Shown here: positions 23,829 to 32,432 of the stretch, one piece after another | Position numbering within the stretch: position 1 is the first letter of the stretch | How the letters are laid out: each line of letters begins with the position of its first letter | Assembly: GCA_964443135.1 (NCBI GenBank) | Contig: CAYUBQ010000004.1 | Coordinates: 52,117 to 116,116 of the forward strand | DNA from: JAIPEI01 sp964443135 | GTDB lineage: Bacteria > Desulfobacterota > DSM-4660 > Desulfatiglandales > HGW-15 | Length of the DNA: 64,000 nt | Direction: 5' to 3' | The notes under the pieces: model-generated | Database searches by the model: none | Told to the model about the DNA's origin: nothing | The model's input: the letters and a program-made list of their open reading frames with translations, nothing else | Position numbers and translations under genes: made by a program

Positions 23829-24902
23829 CTACCCGGCCGGGTTCCTTTTCTCGAGGCCGTAAACGTAGGCGAGGATTTCCGCGACGGCCTGATAGGTCTC
23901 GGCCGGGATCTCGTCTCCGAGCTCCAAATTATACAAGTTCTGTGCCAGGGGTTTGTTCTCCACGATGGGGATGTCGTGCTCCCGGGCGATCTCCCGGATG
24001 CGCGCTGCGATCCGGCGCGATCCCTTGGCCACCACCACCGGGGCGCGGCCGTTGAGGGGGTCGTAGCGGAGCGCGACGGCCAGGCGCAGGGGGTTGGTGA
24101 TCACCACGTCCGCCTTGGGAACCTCCTCCATCATCCTTTTTTTGGCCATCTCCCGCTGGATGGACCGGATCCGCCCCTTGACCATGGGGTCCCCTTCGGT
24201 CTGCTTGTTCTCGTCCTTGACCTCCTGCTTGGTCATCTTGATGCTCTCCTCGTGCTGCCAGCGCTGGTAGAAGTAGTCGAGCAGGGCCAGGATGAGGATG
24301 ACCCAGCAGCACTTGATGAGGACGGTGATGGACTCCTGCCCGAGCAGGGCGATGATGGAACTGCTGTCCTGGTAAGTGAGAGGTATGAGACGGGGAAAAG
24401 CCGCCTTCAGCGTGGACACGGCCACCCAGCCGACAATGAATAGCTTGGCGATGGACTTGGCCAGCTCCACGAGGGACTTCATGGAGAAGAGCTTCTTGAG
24501 GCCCGACACCGGGTTCAATTTTGACGCTGACGGAGTCAAGGCTTCGACGCTCAGGAGGAGACCGGTCTGGAGGGCGTTGGCCAGGATCGCCACCACGCAT
24601 AGAACGATCATGATGGGGAGGAGCATCAGGAGGAGGTCCACGGTCTTTTCGATCAGGCAGTTGAACAGGTCCTGGTGGGGGGCAGAGGCGAGGGCCGGGA
24701 TGTCGAGGAAGGTTCGCTGCATGAGCCGGCCCAGCTCCAGCGTGTGGTGCTTCCCCTGGAAAAAGAGGTAGGCGGCGCCTGCGCAGAGCACGGCAATGGA
24801 GGAAAGCTCCCGGCTCTTGCCCACCTGTCCCTTCTTGCGGGACTCTTGCCTCCGCTTCGGGGTTGCGCGTTCGGTCTTCTCCTGAAAGCCTTGCTCCGGC
24901 AT
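23829..24902 (-). CDS. flhB: FlhB export switch protein with NPLR at the cleavage site
   Basis: A 357-residue FlhB with the typical start (GFQEKTERATPKRRQESRKKGQVGKSREL), four membrane segments and a C-terminal cytoplasmic domain. The autocleavage motif NPTH is NPLR here (N270-P271-L272-R273 in VVITNPLRLAVALRYDP). Asn and Pro, which make the cut, are kept; Thr and His are not. FlhB switches export from rod/hook to filament substrates with FliK. A cleavage-domain paralog is encoded at 15861-16136. Confidence 0.95.
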   Translation of the reverse strand: MPEQGFQEKTERATPKRRQESRKKGQVGKSRELSSIAVLCAGAAYLFFQGKHHTLELGRLMQRTFLDIPALASAPHQDLFNCLIEKTVDLLLMLLPIMIVLCVVAILANALQTGLLLSVEALTPSASKLNPVSGLKKLFSMKSLVELAKSIAKLFIVGWVAVSTLKAAFPRLIPLTYQDSSSIIALLGQESITVLIKCCWVILILALLDYFYQRWQHEESIKMTKQEVKDENKQTEGDPMVKGRIRSIQREMAKKRMMEEVPKADVVITNPLRLAVALRYDPLNGRAPVVVAKGSRRIAARIREIAREHDIPIVENKPLAQNLYNLELGDEIPAETYQAVAEILAYVYGLEKRNPAG

Positions 24903-24985
24903 GGTTCATCCTTGTACCGGGTGTCTCGAGCTCCACCGCGGGTCCGGCGGACTCCGCGGACCGTCCATCCCTTGATCCCCTTACA

Positions 24986-25759
24986 TCACATCAGTCGGAT
25001 CAGCTGCATCATGGTTTCACCCGCCTCCCGGGTCAGGTCCGTGAGAAAGGGGGAGAGGTTGCGCAGCAGGAGGCCGAAGAGAACGAGACCGATGCCGATG
25101 TTGATGGGGAAACCGATCATGAGGATGTTGACCTGCGGAACGGTGCGGGCCACGATGCCCAGGCACAGGTTGGACAGGAACAGGGCGATCATGATCGGCG
25201 CGGCCACCTTGAGCCCCAGCACGAACATGTGGGCCGTGATTCGCATCACGGCCTCCGCGAGGCCGGGGTCGAAGGAGAGACCGTTGGGCGGGGCCAGGCG
25301 GAAGGAGGCCGCGATCGCCCGGATCATGAGGTGGTGTCCGTCTATGGCGAAGAACAGGAGCACGGTGAACAGGTAGAGGAACTGGCTCAAGGCCGTGCTC
25401 TGGACCCCCGTGTTGGGGTCGATGGCGCGGGCCATGGAGAAGCCCATTTGAAAGCTCATGATCTCGCCGGCCAGCTGCACCGCGGCGAACAGGATTCGCA
25501 CCCCGAAGACGGCGATGATCCCCATGAGGACCTCTGCGGCGATTCCCAGGACGACCCCGGCCAGGGACCGGGGCAGGCTTTCGGGAGGAGGGACCACGGG
25601 CGTCAGCATGACGGCCAGGACGAAGGAGAGGCCGACCTTCCAGAGCGTGGGAACGTTTCGGGCCCCGAAGAGGGGAAGCAGGAACACCAGCACGCTCACG
25701 CGGACCAGGATCCAGAAGAATCCCTGCAACTGCTGGAATGTCTCGATGGGAATCGGCAT
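24986..25759 (-). CDS. fliR: FliR export apparatus protein
   Basis: A 257-residue membrane protein with about six hydrophobic segments. Family signatures include ILVRVSVLVFLLPLFG, the AGEIMSFQMGFSMARAIDPNTG segment and PQVNILMIGFPINIGIGL. FliR joins FliP and FliQ in the helical export channel. Order fliP-fliQ-fliR-flhB-flhA is standard. Confidence 0.96.
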   Translation of the reverse strand: MPIPIETFQQLQGFFWILVRVSVLVFLLPLFGARNVPTLWKVGLSFVLAVMLTPVVPPPESLPRSLAGVVLGIAAEVLMGIIAVFGVRILFAAVQLAGEIMSFQMGFSMARAIDPNTGVQSTALSQFLYLFTVLLFFAIDGHHLMIRAIAASFRLAPPNGLSFDPGLAEAVMRITAHMFVLGLKVAAPIMIALFLSNLCLGIVARTVPQVNILMIGFPINIGIGLVLFGLLLRNLSPFLTDLTREAGETMMQLIRLM

Positions 25760-25843
25760 GTCGAATCCATCCGGAGCATTTCCCGCTTCCCCCGGCCGGG
25801 ACGATGGTGTCCCGATGGCGCCGGGCCTGCCGAGCCGGTCCGG

Positions 25844-26113
25844 TCAGTGGATCACCTCGGGAATGCTGGTGATGAGCTGGGTCGTGAAGTAACTGATCTT
25901 GGTGAGCATCCAAGGCGCTGCCGCGAGGAGGGCCAGAAGCACCGCCACGATCTTGGGCACGAAGGACAGGGTCATCTCCTGGATCTGGGTGGCGGCCTGG
26001 AGCACGGCCACGATCAGGCCGACGACGAGCCCGACCCCCAGCAGGGGGAGGGCGAGCAGGAGAACCGTCTGGATCGCTTCGCTCGCCAGGCTGACCACGA
26101 ATTCCGGTGTCAT
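25844..26113 (-). CDS. fliQ: FliQ export apparatus protein
   Basis: An 89-residue protein with two membrane helices and the conserved loop VAVLQAATQIQEMTLSFVPKIVAVL. It is a subunit of the FliPQR export channel. It follows fliP by 10 bases. Confidence 0.96.
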   Translation of the reverse strand: MTPEFVVSLASEAIQTVLLLALPLLGVGLVVGLIVAVLQAATQIQEMTLSFVPKIVAVLLALLAAAPWMLTKISYFTTQLITSIPEVIH

Positions 26114-26123
26114 GCTCGACCTC

Positions 26124-26897
26124 TCAGGAGAAGCTTTTGACCATGGATCCCACCAGCAGGTACCAGCCGTCGATGAGGACGAAAAGCATGATTTTGAACG
26201 GCAGGGAGACCATGAACGGAGGAAGCATCATCATGCCCATGGAGAGGAGCACGCTCGCCACCACCATGTCGATCACCAGGAACGGGACATAGATCAGGAA
26301 GCCGATGCTGAAGGCGGTCTTGAGCTCACTGATCACGAAGGCGGACACGAGGACGGTCGTGGGGATCTCTTCGTAGGCCTGGGGTTTTTCCGCGCCGGAG
26401 ATGTTCAGAAACAGCGAGATGTCCTTCTTGCGGGTCTGCTTCAACATGAACTCGCGTATGGGCGTGAGGGCTCTCTCCAGGGCGTCCTCCTCGGAGAGCT
26501 GCTCCGCCAGATAGGGCTGGAGGGCCTCGCTGTTGATTCGTTCGTAGACCGGGGTCATGAGAAAGAAGGTCAGGAGCAGGGCGAGACCGATCAAGATCTG
26601 GTTTGGCGGCATCTGCTGGGTCCCCAACGCGTGCCGGACCAGGGAGAACACCACGGCCAGCCGGGTGAACGAGGTCATCATGATCAGGATCGCCGGCGCC
26701 AGGGACAGTACGGTCATCAGGAGGAGGATCTGGAGAAGGACTGACACCTGCTCCGGCCGATCGGCGTCCTGGATTCCGATCTGGATGGAGGGCAGGGGCG
26801 GCAGCTCTTGCGCACCGAGGGCCGGCGGGATGAGGACCGCGGCAAAAAGGAGAAGCGACAGCGCAAGGCGGATGGATCGTGGTTTTCGACCGTTCAT
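26124..26897 (-). CDS. fliP: FliP export apparatus protein
   Basis: A 257-residue precursor with a cleavable signal peptide (about 1-29), as usual for FliP. Conserved segments are MMTSFTRLAVVFSLVRHALGTQQMPPNQILIGLALLLTFF, ELKTAFSIGFLIYVPFLVIDMVVASVLLSMGMMMLPP and PFKIMLFVLIDGW. It forms the core of the export channel. FliO, 10 bases upstream, helps FliP assemble. Confidence 0.97.
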   Translation of the reverse strand: MNGRKPRSIRLALSLLLFAAVLIPPALGAQELPPLPSIQIGIQDADRPEQVSVLLQILLLMTVLSLAPAILIMMTSFTRLAVVFSLVRHALGTQQMPPNQILIGLALLLTFFLMTPVYERINSEALQPYLAEQLSEEDALERALTPIREFMLKQTRKKDISLFLNISGAEKPQAYEEIPTTVLVSAFVISELKTAFSIGFLIYVPFLVIDMVVASVLLSMGMMMLPPFMVSLPFKIMLFVLIDGWYLLVGSMVKSFS

Positions 26898-26907
26898 GGC
26901 CCGGTAC

Positions 26908-27357
26908 CTATTCGCCCTTCTGCGGAGCGCGACCCGTCAGGTTTCCCAGGAGGGTGCCGAAGCTCTGCGAGGCGGGGGTTCCGCTCGTTTCGGCCGGGGG
27001 GGCCCCTTCGGGGCGGTTCATTCGTGTGAGGAGGGTGACCGAATCGGTCCCGACCCCGACCACCAGCCACTCGTCCCGGATCTCCACCAGGACGATGGAT
27101 CGTTTCGGGGCGATGCTCAGAGAGCTCAGGATGCGCATGCGGGACATGCCGGCGGCGGAAGCGCCCCCGATTCGAGCCTTCTTGAAAAGGTAGAAGAGAC
27201 AGACGATCGCCCCCAGAATCAGGACGAGCGCGCCCGCCGTCTTCACTGCGCTTGCGGCCAGATCCGCCTCCAATGATCGTATCCTTTCCGACTGGACCCC
27301 CGCGGACGCCGGGGGACGCTTCCCGGCGGCATTCCCCGGGGCGGCCGTGCTCGTCAA
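26908..27357 (-). CDS. fliO: FliO export assembly protein
   Basis: A 149-residue protein with one membrane helix (about 38-60) and the cytoplasmic FliO motif MRILSSLSIAPKRSIVLVEIRDEWLVVGVGTDSVTLL. Start TTG at 27357 overlaps the fliN stop (TTGA), so it is probably translated by coupling. The N-terminus before the helix is not a signal peptide. Confidence 0.88.
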   Translation of the reverse strand: MTSTAAPGNAAGKRPPASAGVQSERIRSLEADLAASAVKTAGALVLILGAIVCLFYLFKKARIGGASAAGMSRMRILSSLSIAPKRSIVLVEIRDEWLVVGVGTDSVTLLTRMNRPEGAPPAETSGTPASQSFGTLLGNLTGRAPQKGE

Positions 27358-27731
27358 GTCAGGCTCTTGACCCGTTCGCCCGGGCTGATGATGTGGGAGA
27401 GTCGCACGCCGAACTTCTCGTTGACCACCACGACCTCTCCCGTGGCCATGAGCTTCTGGTTCACGAAGATGTCCAGGGGTTGATTGATGAGCTTGTTGAG
27501 CTCGACCACGGACCCCTGGCTCAGCTTGAGCAGGTCGCCGATGGGCATGCGCGTTCTTCCGAGCTCCACGGTGATGTCCAGGGGAATGTCGAGCAGGAAC
27601 TCCATGCCGTGAGGTTCATCGTCCTCGTGGATGCCGGGCTCCATGTCCGCAAAATCGACCTCCTGGGCTGTGCCCGCGGTCCCGCCTGCAGCTTCCTCGG
27701 TTTCGCTCCATTCCCTGTTTTCTTCCGACAT
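27354..27731 (-). CDS. fliN: FliN switch protein
   Basis: A 125-residue FliN with an acidic N-terminus and a SpoA domain (about 45-122): IPLDITVELGRTRMPIGDLLKLSQGSVVELNKLINQPLDIFVNQKLMATGEVVVVNEKFGVRLSHII. It forms the base of the C ring with FliM and binds FliH during export. Confidence 0.97.
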   Translation of the reverse strand: MSEENREWSETEEAAGGTAGTAQEVDFADMEPGIHEDDEPHGMEFLLDIPLDITVELGRTRMPIGDLLKLSQGSVVELNKLINQPLDIFVNQKLMATGEVVVVNEKFGVRLSHIISPGERVKSLT

Positions 27732-27791
27732 GGGTCGCCCTCGTTCTCTTCACGCCCCTTCCCGGGTTTCGGGTGGCCGTGGTTCTTCGGT

Positions 27792-28775
27792 TCAGGCCGC
27801 CAGTGTCACGGCCTCTTCGATTTTGAAGACCTTCTGGTTTCGGGTCCGCCCCGCGTATCCCTGGAACTTGGGGACGCCGTCCACGTGGGCCGTGAGAGGG
27901 GTCTTGTAGGACTTGTCCAGGATGAGGATGTCCCCCTCCTTCAGGTTGAGCAGATCACGAATGGAGAGCTGCGTGGAGCCCAGGTCCACCGTGAGCTCGA
28001 GGAACGTCTCTTTGAGACGCTCGCGGAGGTTGTTGATCCAGAACGGGTCCGCCTGCCCGTTCTCGTCCTTCTGGTATCCTCCGGCCAGCTTGTGGCGGAT
28101 AGGCTGGAAGGAGGAGTACGGGATGCAGAGCGTGACGGAGCCGAGGGGCTTGGTCAGCTCGATGTCGAACTTGACCGACACCAGGTACTCCTCGGGGCGT
28201 TCCACGTTGACCACCATGGGGTTGCTCTCCGAGCGGATGAACTCCGTCTTGATGGGATGGATGTCCTCCCAGGCGTCCATCAGGTTGGACAGGGCGATCT
28301 GGACCACCTTCCGGATGATCTTGCTCTCGATGGGGGTGAAGTCCCTTCCTTCCACCTTGGTGGAACCCGTGCCCCGCCCCCCGAAAAAGGCTTCCACCAG
28401 GTTGAAGACGAGGTGGCTCTCGATGACCAGAATGCCGGTGCCTCTCAGCGGGTCCATCTTGAAGAGGTGAAGGCTCGTGGGGATCGGCAGGGACTGCTTG
28501 AAGTGGATGAACTTGATCATCTCGAGAGGCCCCTGCGAGACCTCGACCACCTTCCGAATGGAGGTGGACAACGCGCTTTTCATCTTCTGGGAAAAGCGGT
28601 TGTTCACCACGCCGAGAAGCGGCATGTTGCCTTTGACGTCCCGTTCCTGGGTGGTCCAGTCGAAGAGCTCGAGCTCCCCTTCGGGCTCCTCGGACTCCTG
28701 CTCGGCCTCGATCTCGCCGGTGTCCAGACCGTTGAGCAGGGCGTCGACCTCTTCCTGGGAAAGCAGCTGGCTCAA
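27792..28775 (-). CDS. fliM: FliM switch protein
   Basis: A 327-residue FliM with the N-terminal CheY-binding peptide LLSQEEVDALLNG (about 4-16), a CheC-like middle domain with the GGRG loop (FFGGRGTGS), and a C-terminal SpoA domain. It links FliG to FliN in the rotor. The start is TTG at 28775 behind AGAAGGA. No cheY occurs in this window. Confidence 0.97.
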   Translation of the reverse strand: MSQLLSQEEVDALLNGLDTGEIEAEQESEEPEGELELFDWTTQERDVKGNMPLLGVVNNRFSQKMKSALSTSIRKVVEVSQGPLEMIKFIHFKQSLPIPTSLHLFKMDPLRGTGILVIESHLVFNLVEAFFGGRGTGSTKVEGRDFTPIESKIIRKVVQIALSNLMDAWEDIHPIKTEFIRSESNPMVVNVERPEEYLVSVKFDIELTKPLGSVTLCIPYSSFQPIRHKLAGGYQKDENGQADPFWINNLRERLKETFLELTVDLGSTQLSIRDLLNLKEGDILILDKSYKTPLTAHVDGVPKFQGYAGRTRNQKVFKIEEAVTLAA

Positions 28776-28814
28776 GGCTCGAATCCTTCTGCGCGGGGAC
28801 GGACGGCCCCCGCC

Positions 28815-29315
28815 TCACTGCACGATGAATTCCGTGAAATAGATGTTGGTGATCTCTCCGGAGTTCAGGAACTGGTTGAGCATGGTCATGATCTCCGCCC
28901 TGAGCTGGTACTTGCCCTCCAGCTGCCGGACGTCCTCGAAGGACTTGCTGCTCAAGATGGTCAGAATGGTGTCTCTGAACTGGGGGAGCCGCTTGTCGAT
29001 CTCGGTGACGACCGCCGCCCTGTCGAGCTCTAGCTCCAGCCTGGTCTTCAGGTACTTCTTTCCCCGCTCGTCGGCCAGGTTGACGATGAAGGTCTCCAGC
29101 GGATAGATGGGGCCCATGTCCGAGGCCGCGCCGTCCTGCTTGACGGCGGCTTCCGTTTCCTCTCCTCCGCCGAGCTGGCCGATGATCCCTGATTTGAGGA
29201 CCATGCCGGCCCCGCCCAGCAGGAGCAGGAGACCGAATACGGCCACGATCAGCTTGACGGGAGCTCCCTTCTTTCCTCCGCCCTCCGCGATGGGCGTTTC
29301 TTCCTGTTCTGCCAT
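28815..29315 (-). CDS. fliL: FliL stator-associated protein
   Basis: A 166-residue protein with a membrane helix (about 20-42) and a periplasmic FliL domain (YPLETFIVNLADERGKKYLKTRLELELD...LLSSKSFEDVRQLEGKYQLRAEIMTMLNQFLNSGEITNIYFTEFIVQ). FliL rings surround and support stators. It occupies the place right after motA where motB is often found. Confidence 0.95.
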   Translation of the reverse strand: MAEQEETPIAEGGGKKGAPVKLIVAVFGLLLLLGGAGMVLKSGIIGQLGGGEETEAAVKQDGAASDMGPIYPLETFIVNLADERGKKYLKTRLELELDRAAVVTEIDKRLPQFRDTILTILSSKSFEDVRQLEGKYQLRAEIMTMLNQFLNSGEITNIYFTEFIVQ

Positions 29316-29365
29316 GAATCACACTCCCTTCGATGTCATTCCCCTCGAGCCGACCGGGGCGCCGA

Positions 29366-30130
29366 TCAGTCGAACGAGGACTCTCGCAGCTGAGGAGCCA
29401 GGAAGGCGTTGAGCTTCTGCTCCAGCAGCCTGGGGTTGTCGCCCTTGGCGATGGACATGATGCCTTCGGCCATGAGCTCCTTGGCCATGACCTCCTCGCT
29501 GCTCCGGTTTCGGAGCTTCCCGGCGATGGGCAGGAACAGGACGTTCGCCATCAGGGCCCCGTAAAACGTGGTCAGCAGGGCCACCGCCATGGCCGGTCCG
29601 ATGGTGCTCGGGTCGTCCATGGTCTGGAGCATCTGGACCAGGCCGATCAGGGTGCCGATCATGCCGAGGGCGGGGGCGAAGGTCCCGAGGGTGGTGAAGA
29701 TCTCCGCACCCAGCTTGTGGCGGTCCTGGATGGAATCGATCTCCGTGCTCAGGATCTCGCGGATGGAGCTGGGCTCGAGCCCGTCGATGGACAGCTGCAG
29801 ACCCTTGCGCATGAACTCGTCCCTCATGTCCCCGATGCTCGACTCCAGGGCCAGGATGCCTTCCCTTCTCGCCGTCCCCGCCAGTGCCACGAACTCTCCG
29901 ATCAGCTCCTTCACGGTCTGCTTGCGGTGAAAGAAGGCGTTCTTGACCACCTTCGTCACCTTGAGGATGTCTGGCAGGGGGTAGTTGATCATGGTGGCGC
30001 CGAGGGTGCCCCCGGCGACGATCATCAGGCCGGGAATGTTGATGAACAGCGTGAGGCCGCTGCCCATCAGGATGGCGCCGACGACGAGGGCGAAGGCGGT
30101 GCAGATGCCGATGAGTGTTGCGATATCCAT
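29366..30130 (-). CDS. motA: MotA stator protein
   Basis: A 254-residue MotA with four membrane helices and the conserved proton-channel segment PALGMIGTLIGLVQMLQTMDDPSTIGPAMAVALLTTFYG. The cytoplasmic loop carries charged residues that push on FliG. ATG at 30130 gives the standard MDIATLIG start; a longer in-frame version would cross the sigma-54 promoter. No motB is adjacent. Confidence 0.95.
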   Translation of the reverse strand: MDIATLIGICTAFALVVGAILMGSGLTLFINIPGLMIVAGGTLGATMINYPLPDILKVTKVVKNAFFHRKQTVKELIGEFVALAGTARREGILALESSIGDMRDEFMRKGLQLSIDGLEPSSIREILSTEIDSIQDRHKLGAEIFTTLGTFAPALGMIGTLIGLVQMLQTMDDPSTIGPAMAVALLTTFYGALMANVLFLPIAGKLRNRSSEEVMAKELMAEGIMSIAKGDNPRLLEQKLNAFLAPQLRESSFD

Positions 30131-30177
30131 GGGGCCTCGACTCCGAAGACGTTTCCGTTGGGATCGCCCCATGGGAA

Positions 30178-30193
30178 AGCAACCTCTGTGCCA
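30178..30193 (-). promoter_or_regulatory. sigma-54 promoter of the motA operon
   Basis: Minus strand TGGCACAGAGGTTGCT matches consensus except one base, with GG-N10-GC spacing. Predicted start near 30167, about 37 bases before motA. It would drive the long operon to 15861. Confidence 0.8.
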
Positions 30194-30273
30194 TTCGGCC
30201 CCGGCCGTTTCCGGTGCCGTGGAGGGACGGGAGCCGTTTTCGGCCAACCCATTGATAAAATTATAGATAGTGG

Positions 30274-30287
30274 TTTCTCGCGAGAAA
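30274..30287. promoter_or_regulatory. perfect palindrome upstream of the motA promoter
   Basis: TTTCTCGCGAGAAA is a 14-base perfect palindrome in an AT-rich patch, 81-94 bases upstream of the motA -24 element. Position fits an activator or other regulator site; no protein can be assigned. Confidence 0.35.
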
Positions 30288-30409
30288 ACGGATGCTGTCG
30301 AGGAAAGACCTATTTCTCAAGAATCCACGCGGTTCCCTGCCGGGCCGTGGCTGCGCCGAGCGGAGGACCGGTTCCCGTCGGGGATTGGAGGGTGACCTCG
30401 GGAGACCAA

Positions 30410-30423
30410 GTCAAGATATTGAC
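30410..30423. promoter_or_regulatory. FleQ-like box upstream of motA
   Basis: GTCAAGATATTGAC, an interrupted GTCA/TGAC palindrome, matches the Pseudomonas FleQ consensus GTCAATAAATTGAC at 12 of 14 bases. The identical 14-mer occurs at 42723-42736. It lies about 217-230 bases upstream of the motA sigma-54 promoter. The rest of 30194-30630 has no gene. Confidence 0.55.
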
Positions 30424-30630
30424 GGTAGTCGAGGGCGCCCGGGCCGGCAGGGCTTCCCTGGCTCGAGGAAGGTCGAGGGAGGGGCGAAGGCCGGAAAACG
30501 GGATTCCGGTCAGGGCGGGAGAGGAGGAGATGGACCGCCCCGGCCGGAACCCGTCTGGAGCCGGGGGGCTTCGTCCCGCGTTCAGTCGACTTGAGGAGGA
30601 AGACCGACGGGACGCCGCCCCCGACCGTTG

Positions 30631-32331
30631 CTAGCGCTTCAGGTTGATCAGCTCCGAAAGCATCTGGTCCGTCACGGTGATGATCTTCCCGTTGGCCTGG
30701 AAACCGCGCTGGGTGGTGATCATCTTGACGAACTCGTTCGCGATGTCCACGTTGGACTGCTCCAGGGAGTTGGGCGCGATGCTCCCCAGGCCGTTGGTTC
30801 CGGGCTGCCCGGTGATGGCATCGCCGCTCTCGCGGGTCTCGCGGAACAGGTTCCCGCCCTCCTTGTGGAGCCCCTGCTCGTTCTGAAACTTCGCGAGGGT
30901 CGTGCGATAGAGGGGCAGGATCTGGCCGTTGGAGTAGATGCCGGTCATCACCCCGTCCACGTCCACGTCCACCCCTTGGAGGTCGCCGGCCCCGTACCCG
31001 TTGCCGGACTGGAAGGTCGTGGTGGAGGCACTGGCGAACTGGGTGGAGGTGAGGGAGTCGTTGACAAAGGCCCCTGACCCGTCGTCCTGGGTCCCGGGGT
31101 TGAACTCCACCTGCATCGGGTTCCCGCCGATGAAATCCGGGTTGAACTCGTAGTAGCCGTTGGCGTTGGTGGAGGCGGGGTTCCAATCGGCCGAGCCGGT
31201 GATATCAAACGTGACCGTATCACCATTACCCGCTCCTGAGAACTCCAGGGAGATGTCCACATCGCCGTTTGCGCCCCCGTCGAGATCGATATCCAGAGCC
31301 GTCGCGCTGTTGTTCCCCCCGACGCTGGGCTCTGCAGAGCCGTAGCCTGGGCTGGTGTTGATGGTCCAACTGCCTGCGACTGCATCGTATTCCAGTTCAA
31401 AGCCCGTTGAGTCCGCCGTGAGGCGTCCTGGATTCACCGCCAGTTCTTCCACACTCACGGTACCGCTCGGCACGACATTGCTCACCGACTGCTCGTGCCC
31501 TGCGGAGTCGAGCGTCTCCATGGTCATGTCCGTCATGGTCCCCGAGCTGTCCGAAAACGTCATCTCCCCCCGGGCCAGGAGGCCCGCACTGGATGTCCCG
31601 GCGAAGCCGGAACGTGCGTCCTCGGCCGGGTTGCACGTCACCATGTACTCCCAGGTGGAGTCCGACACGGGATCGTAATGCACCGTGACGTCGTGGGTGT
31701 CCCCGAGGGAGTCGTACACCTTGACCGTGGACTGGTACTCTTGATTGGAAGCGGCAATGGGGGGGTCATTCGCGGCATTCCACGCATTGCTGAGCAGGGA
31801 CGTCTGGCTCGTTGCGCTGGAGTCCAGGTTGGTGATCAACTGGATCTGGGTGCTTTCCTCCGGCGGGGAGGTGAAGGAATCGAGCACGACGTCGGTCACG
31901 GATCCCACGTCCTGACCCGTGTCCTGATCCAGCTCCCAGCCCTGGACCACGTAGCCCTCCGGGTTCACCAGGTACCCGTCGTTGTCGAAACGGAAGTTGC
32001 CCGCCCGGGAGTAGAACAGCTGGTCGCTTCCGGACTCCCGCAGCTGGAAGAACCCGTCCCCGCCGATGGCCAGGTCGGTGGTGTTGCCGGTGGACTCGAA
32101 GGAACCCTGCTGGAACAGGCTGGTGATATCCCCCATGGCCGTGCCCCGTCCCACCTGGGCCGTGCCCGACATGGTGGCCGTGGACTGGCTCAGCAGGTCC
32201 TGGAACGTGAACCGGCTGCTCTTGAACCCCACGGTGTTCACGTTGGAGATGTTGTCGCCGATGATCTGCATGGCATTGCCCAGGGTGCTCAGCCCGCTGA
32301 TGCCCGAAAATAGAGCGCTGGAAAGGGCCAT
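30631..32331 (-). CDS. flgE: FlgE hook protein
   Basis: A 566-residue hook protein, larger than enteric FlgE (about 400), with an expanded central region (about 150-450). The N-terminus is ALSSALFSGISGLSTLGNAMQIIGDNISNVNTVGFKSSRFTFQDLLSQ; DLAIGGDGFF follows; the C-terminus is SNVDIANEFVKMITTQRGFQANGKIITVTDQMLSELINLKR. ATG at 32331 has AAAAGGAGG about 8 bases before. It is the hook subunit, exported after rod completion. It follows flgD across a 101-base spacer with two hairpins. Confidence 0.97.
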   Translation of the reverse strand: MALSSALFSGISGLSTLGNAMQIIGDNISNVNTVGFKSSRFTFQDLLSQSTATMSGTAQVGRGTAMGDITSLFQQGSFESTGNTTDLAIGGDGFFQLRESGSDQLFYSRAGNFRFDNDGYLVNPEGYVVQGWELDQDTGQDVGSVTDVVLDSFTSPPEESTQIQLITNLDSSATSQTSLLSNAWNAANDPPIAASNQEYQSTVKVYDSLGDTHDVTVHYDPVSDSTWEYMVTCNPAEDARSGFAGTSSAGLLARGEMTFSDSSGTMTDMTMETLDSAGHEQSVSNVVPSGTVSVEELAVNPGRLTADSTGFELEYDAVAGSWTINTSPGYGSAEPSVGGNNSATALDIDLDGGANGDVDISLEFSGAGNGDTVTFDITGSADWNPASTNANGYYEFNPDFIGGNPMQVEFNPGTQDDGSGAFVNDSLTSTQFASASTTTFQSGNGYGAGDLQGVDVDVDGVMTGIYSNGQILPLYRTTLAKFQNEQGLHKEGGNLFRETRESGDAITGQPGTNGLGSIAPNSLEQSNVDIANEFVKMITTQRGFQANGKIITVTDQMLSELINLKR

Positions 32332-32366
32332 GGTCTCGTCCTCCTTTTCCCGTTGAGATGATCGTT

Positions 32367-32413
32367 CCCCCCAATGGGGGGTGACTCCGCTTTCTTGGGC
32401 GCACAAAGCGCCC
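32367..32413 (-). other. two hairpins in the flgD-flgE spacer
   Basis: Two perfect stems, CCCCCC-AAT-GGGGGG (32367-32381) and GGGCGC-ACAAA-GCGCCC (32397-32413), between flgD and flgE. On the minus strand neither is followed by a T run, so they are more likely mRNA processing or stability elements than terminators. Confidence 0.4.
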
Positions 32414-32432
32414 CTTTTACGCTTGATGGGTT

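Noticed and set aside
32397..32418. Rho-independent terminator between flgD and flgE
   Set aside because: The T run follows the hairpin only on the plus strand, where no gene ends; on the minus strand A residues follow.
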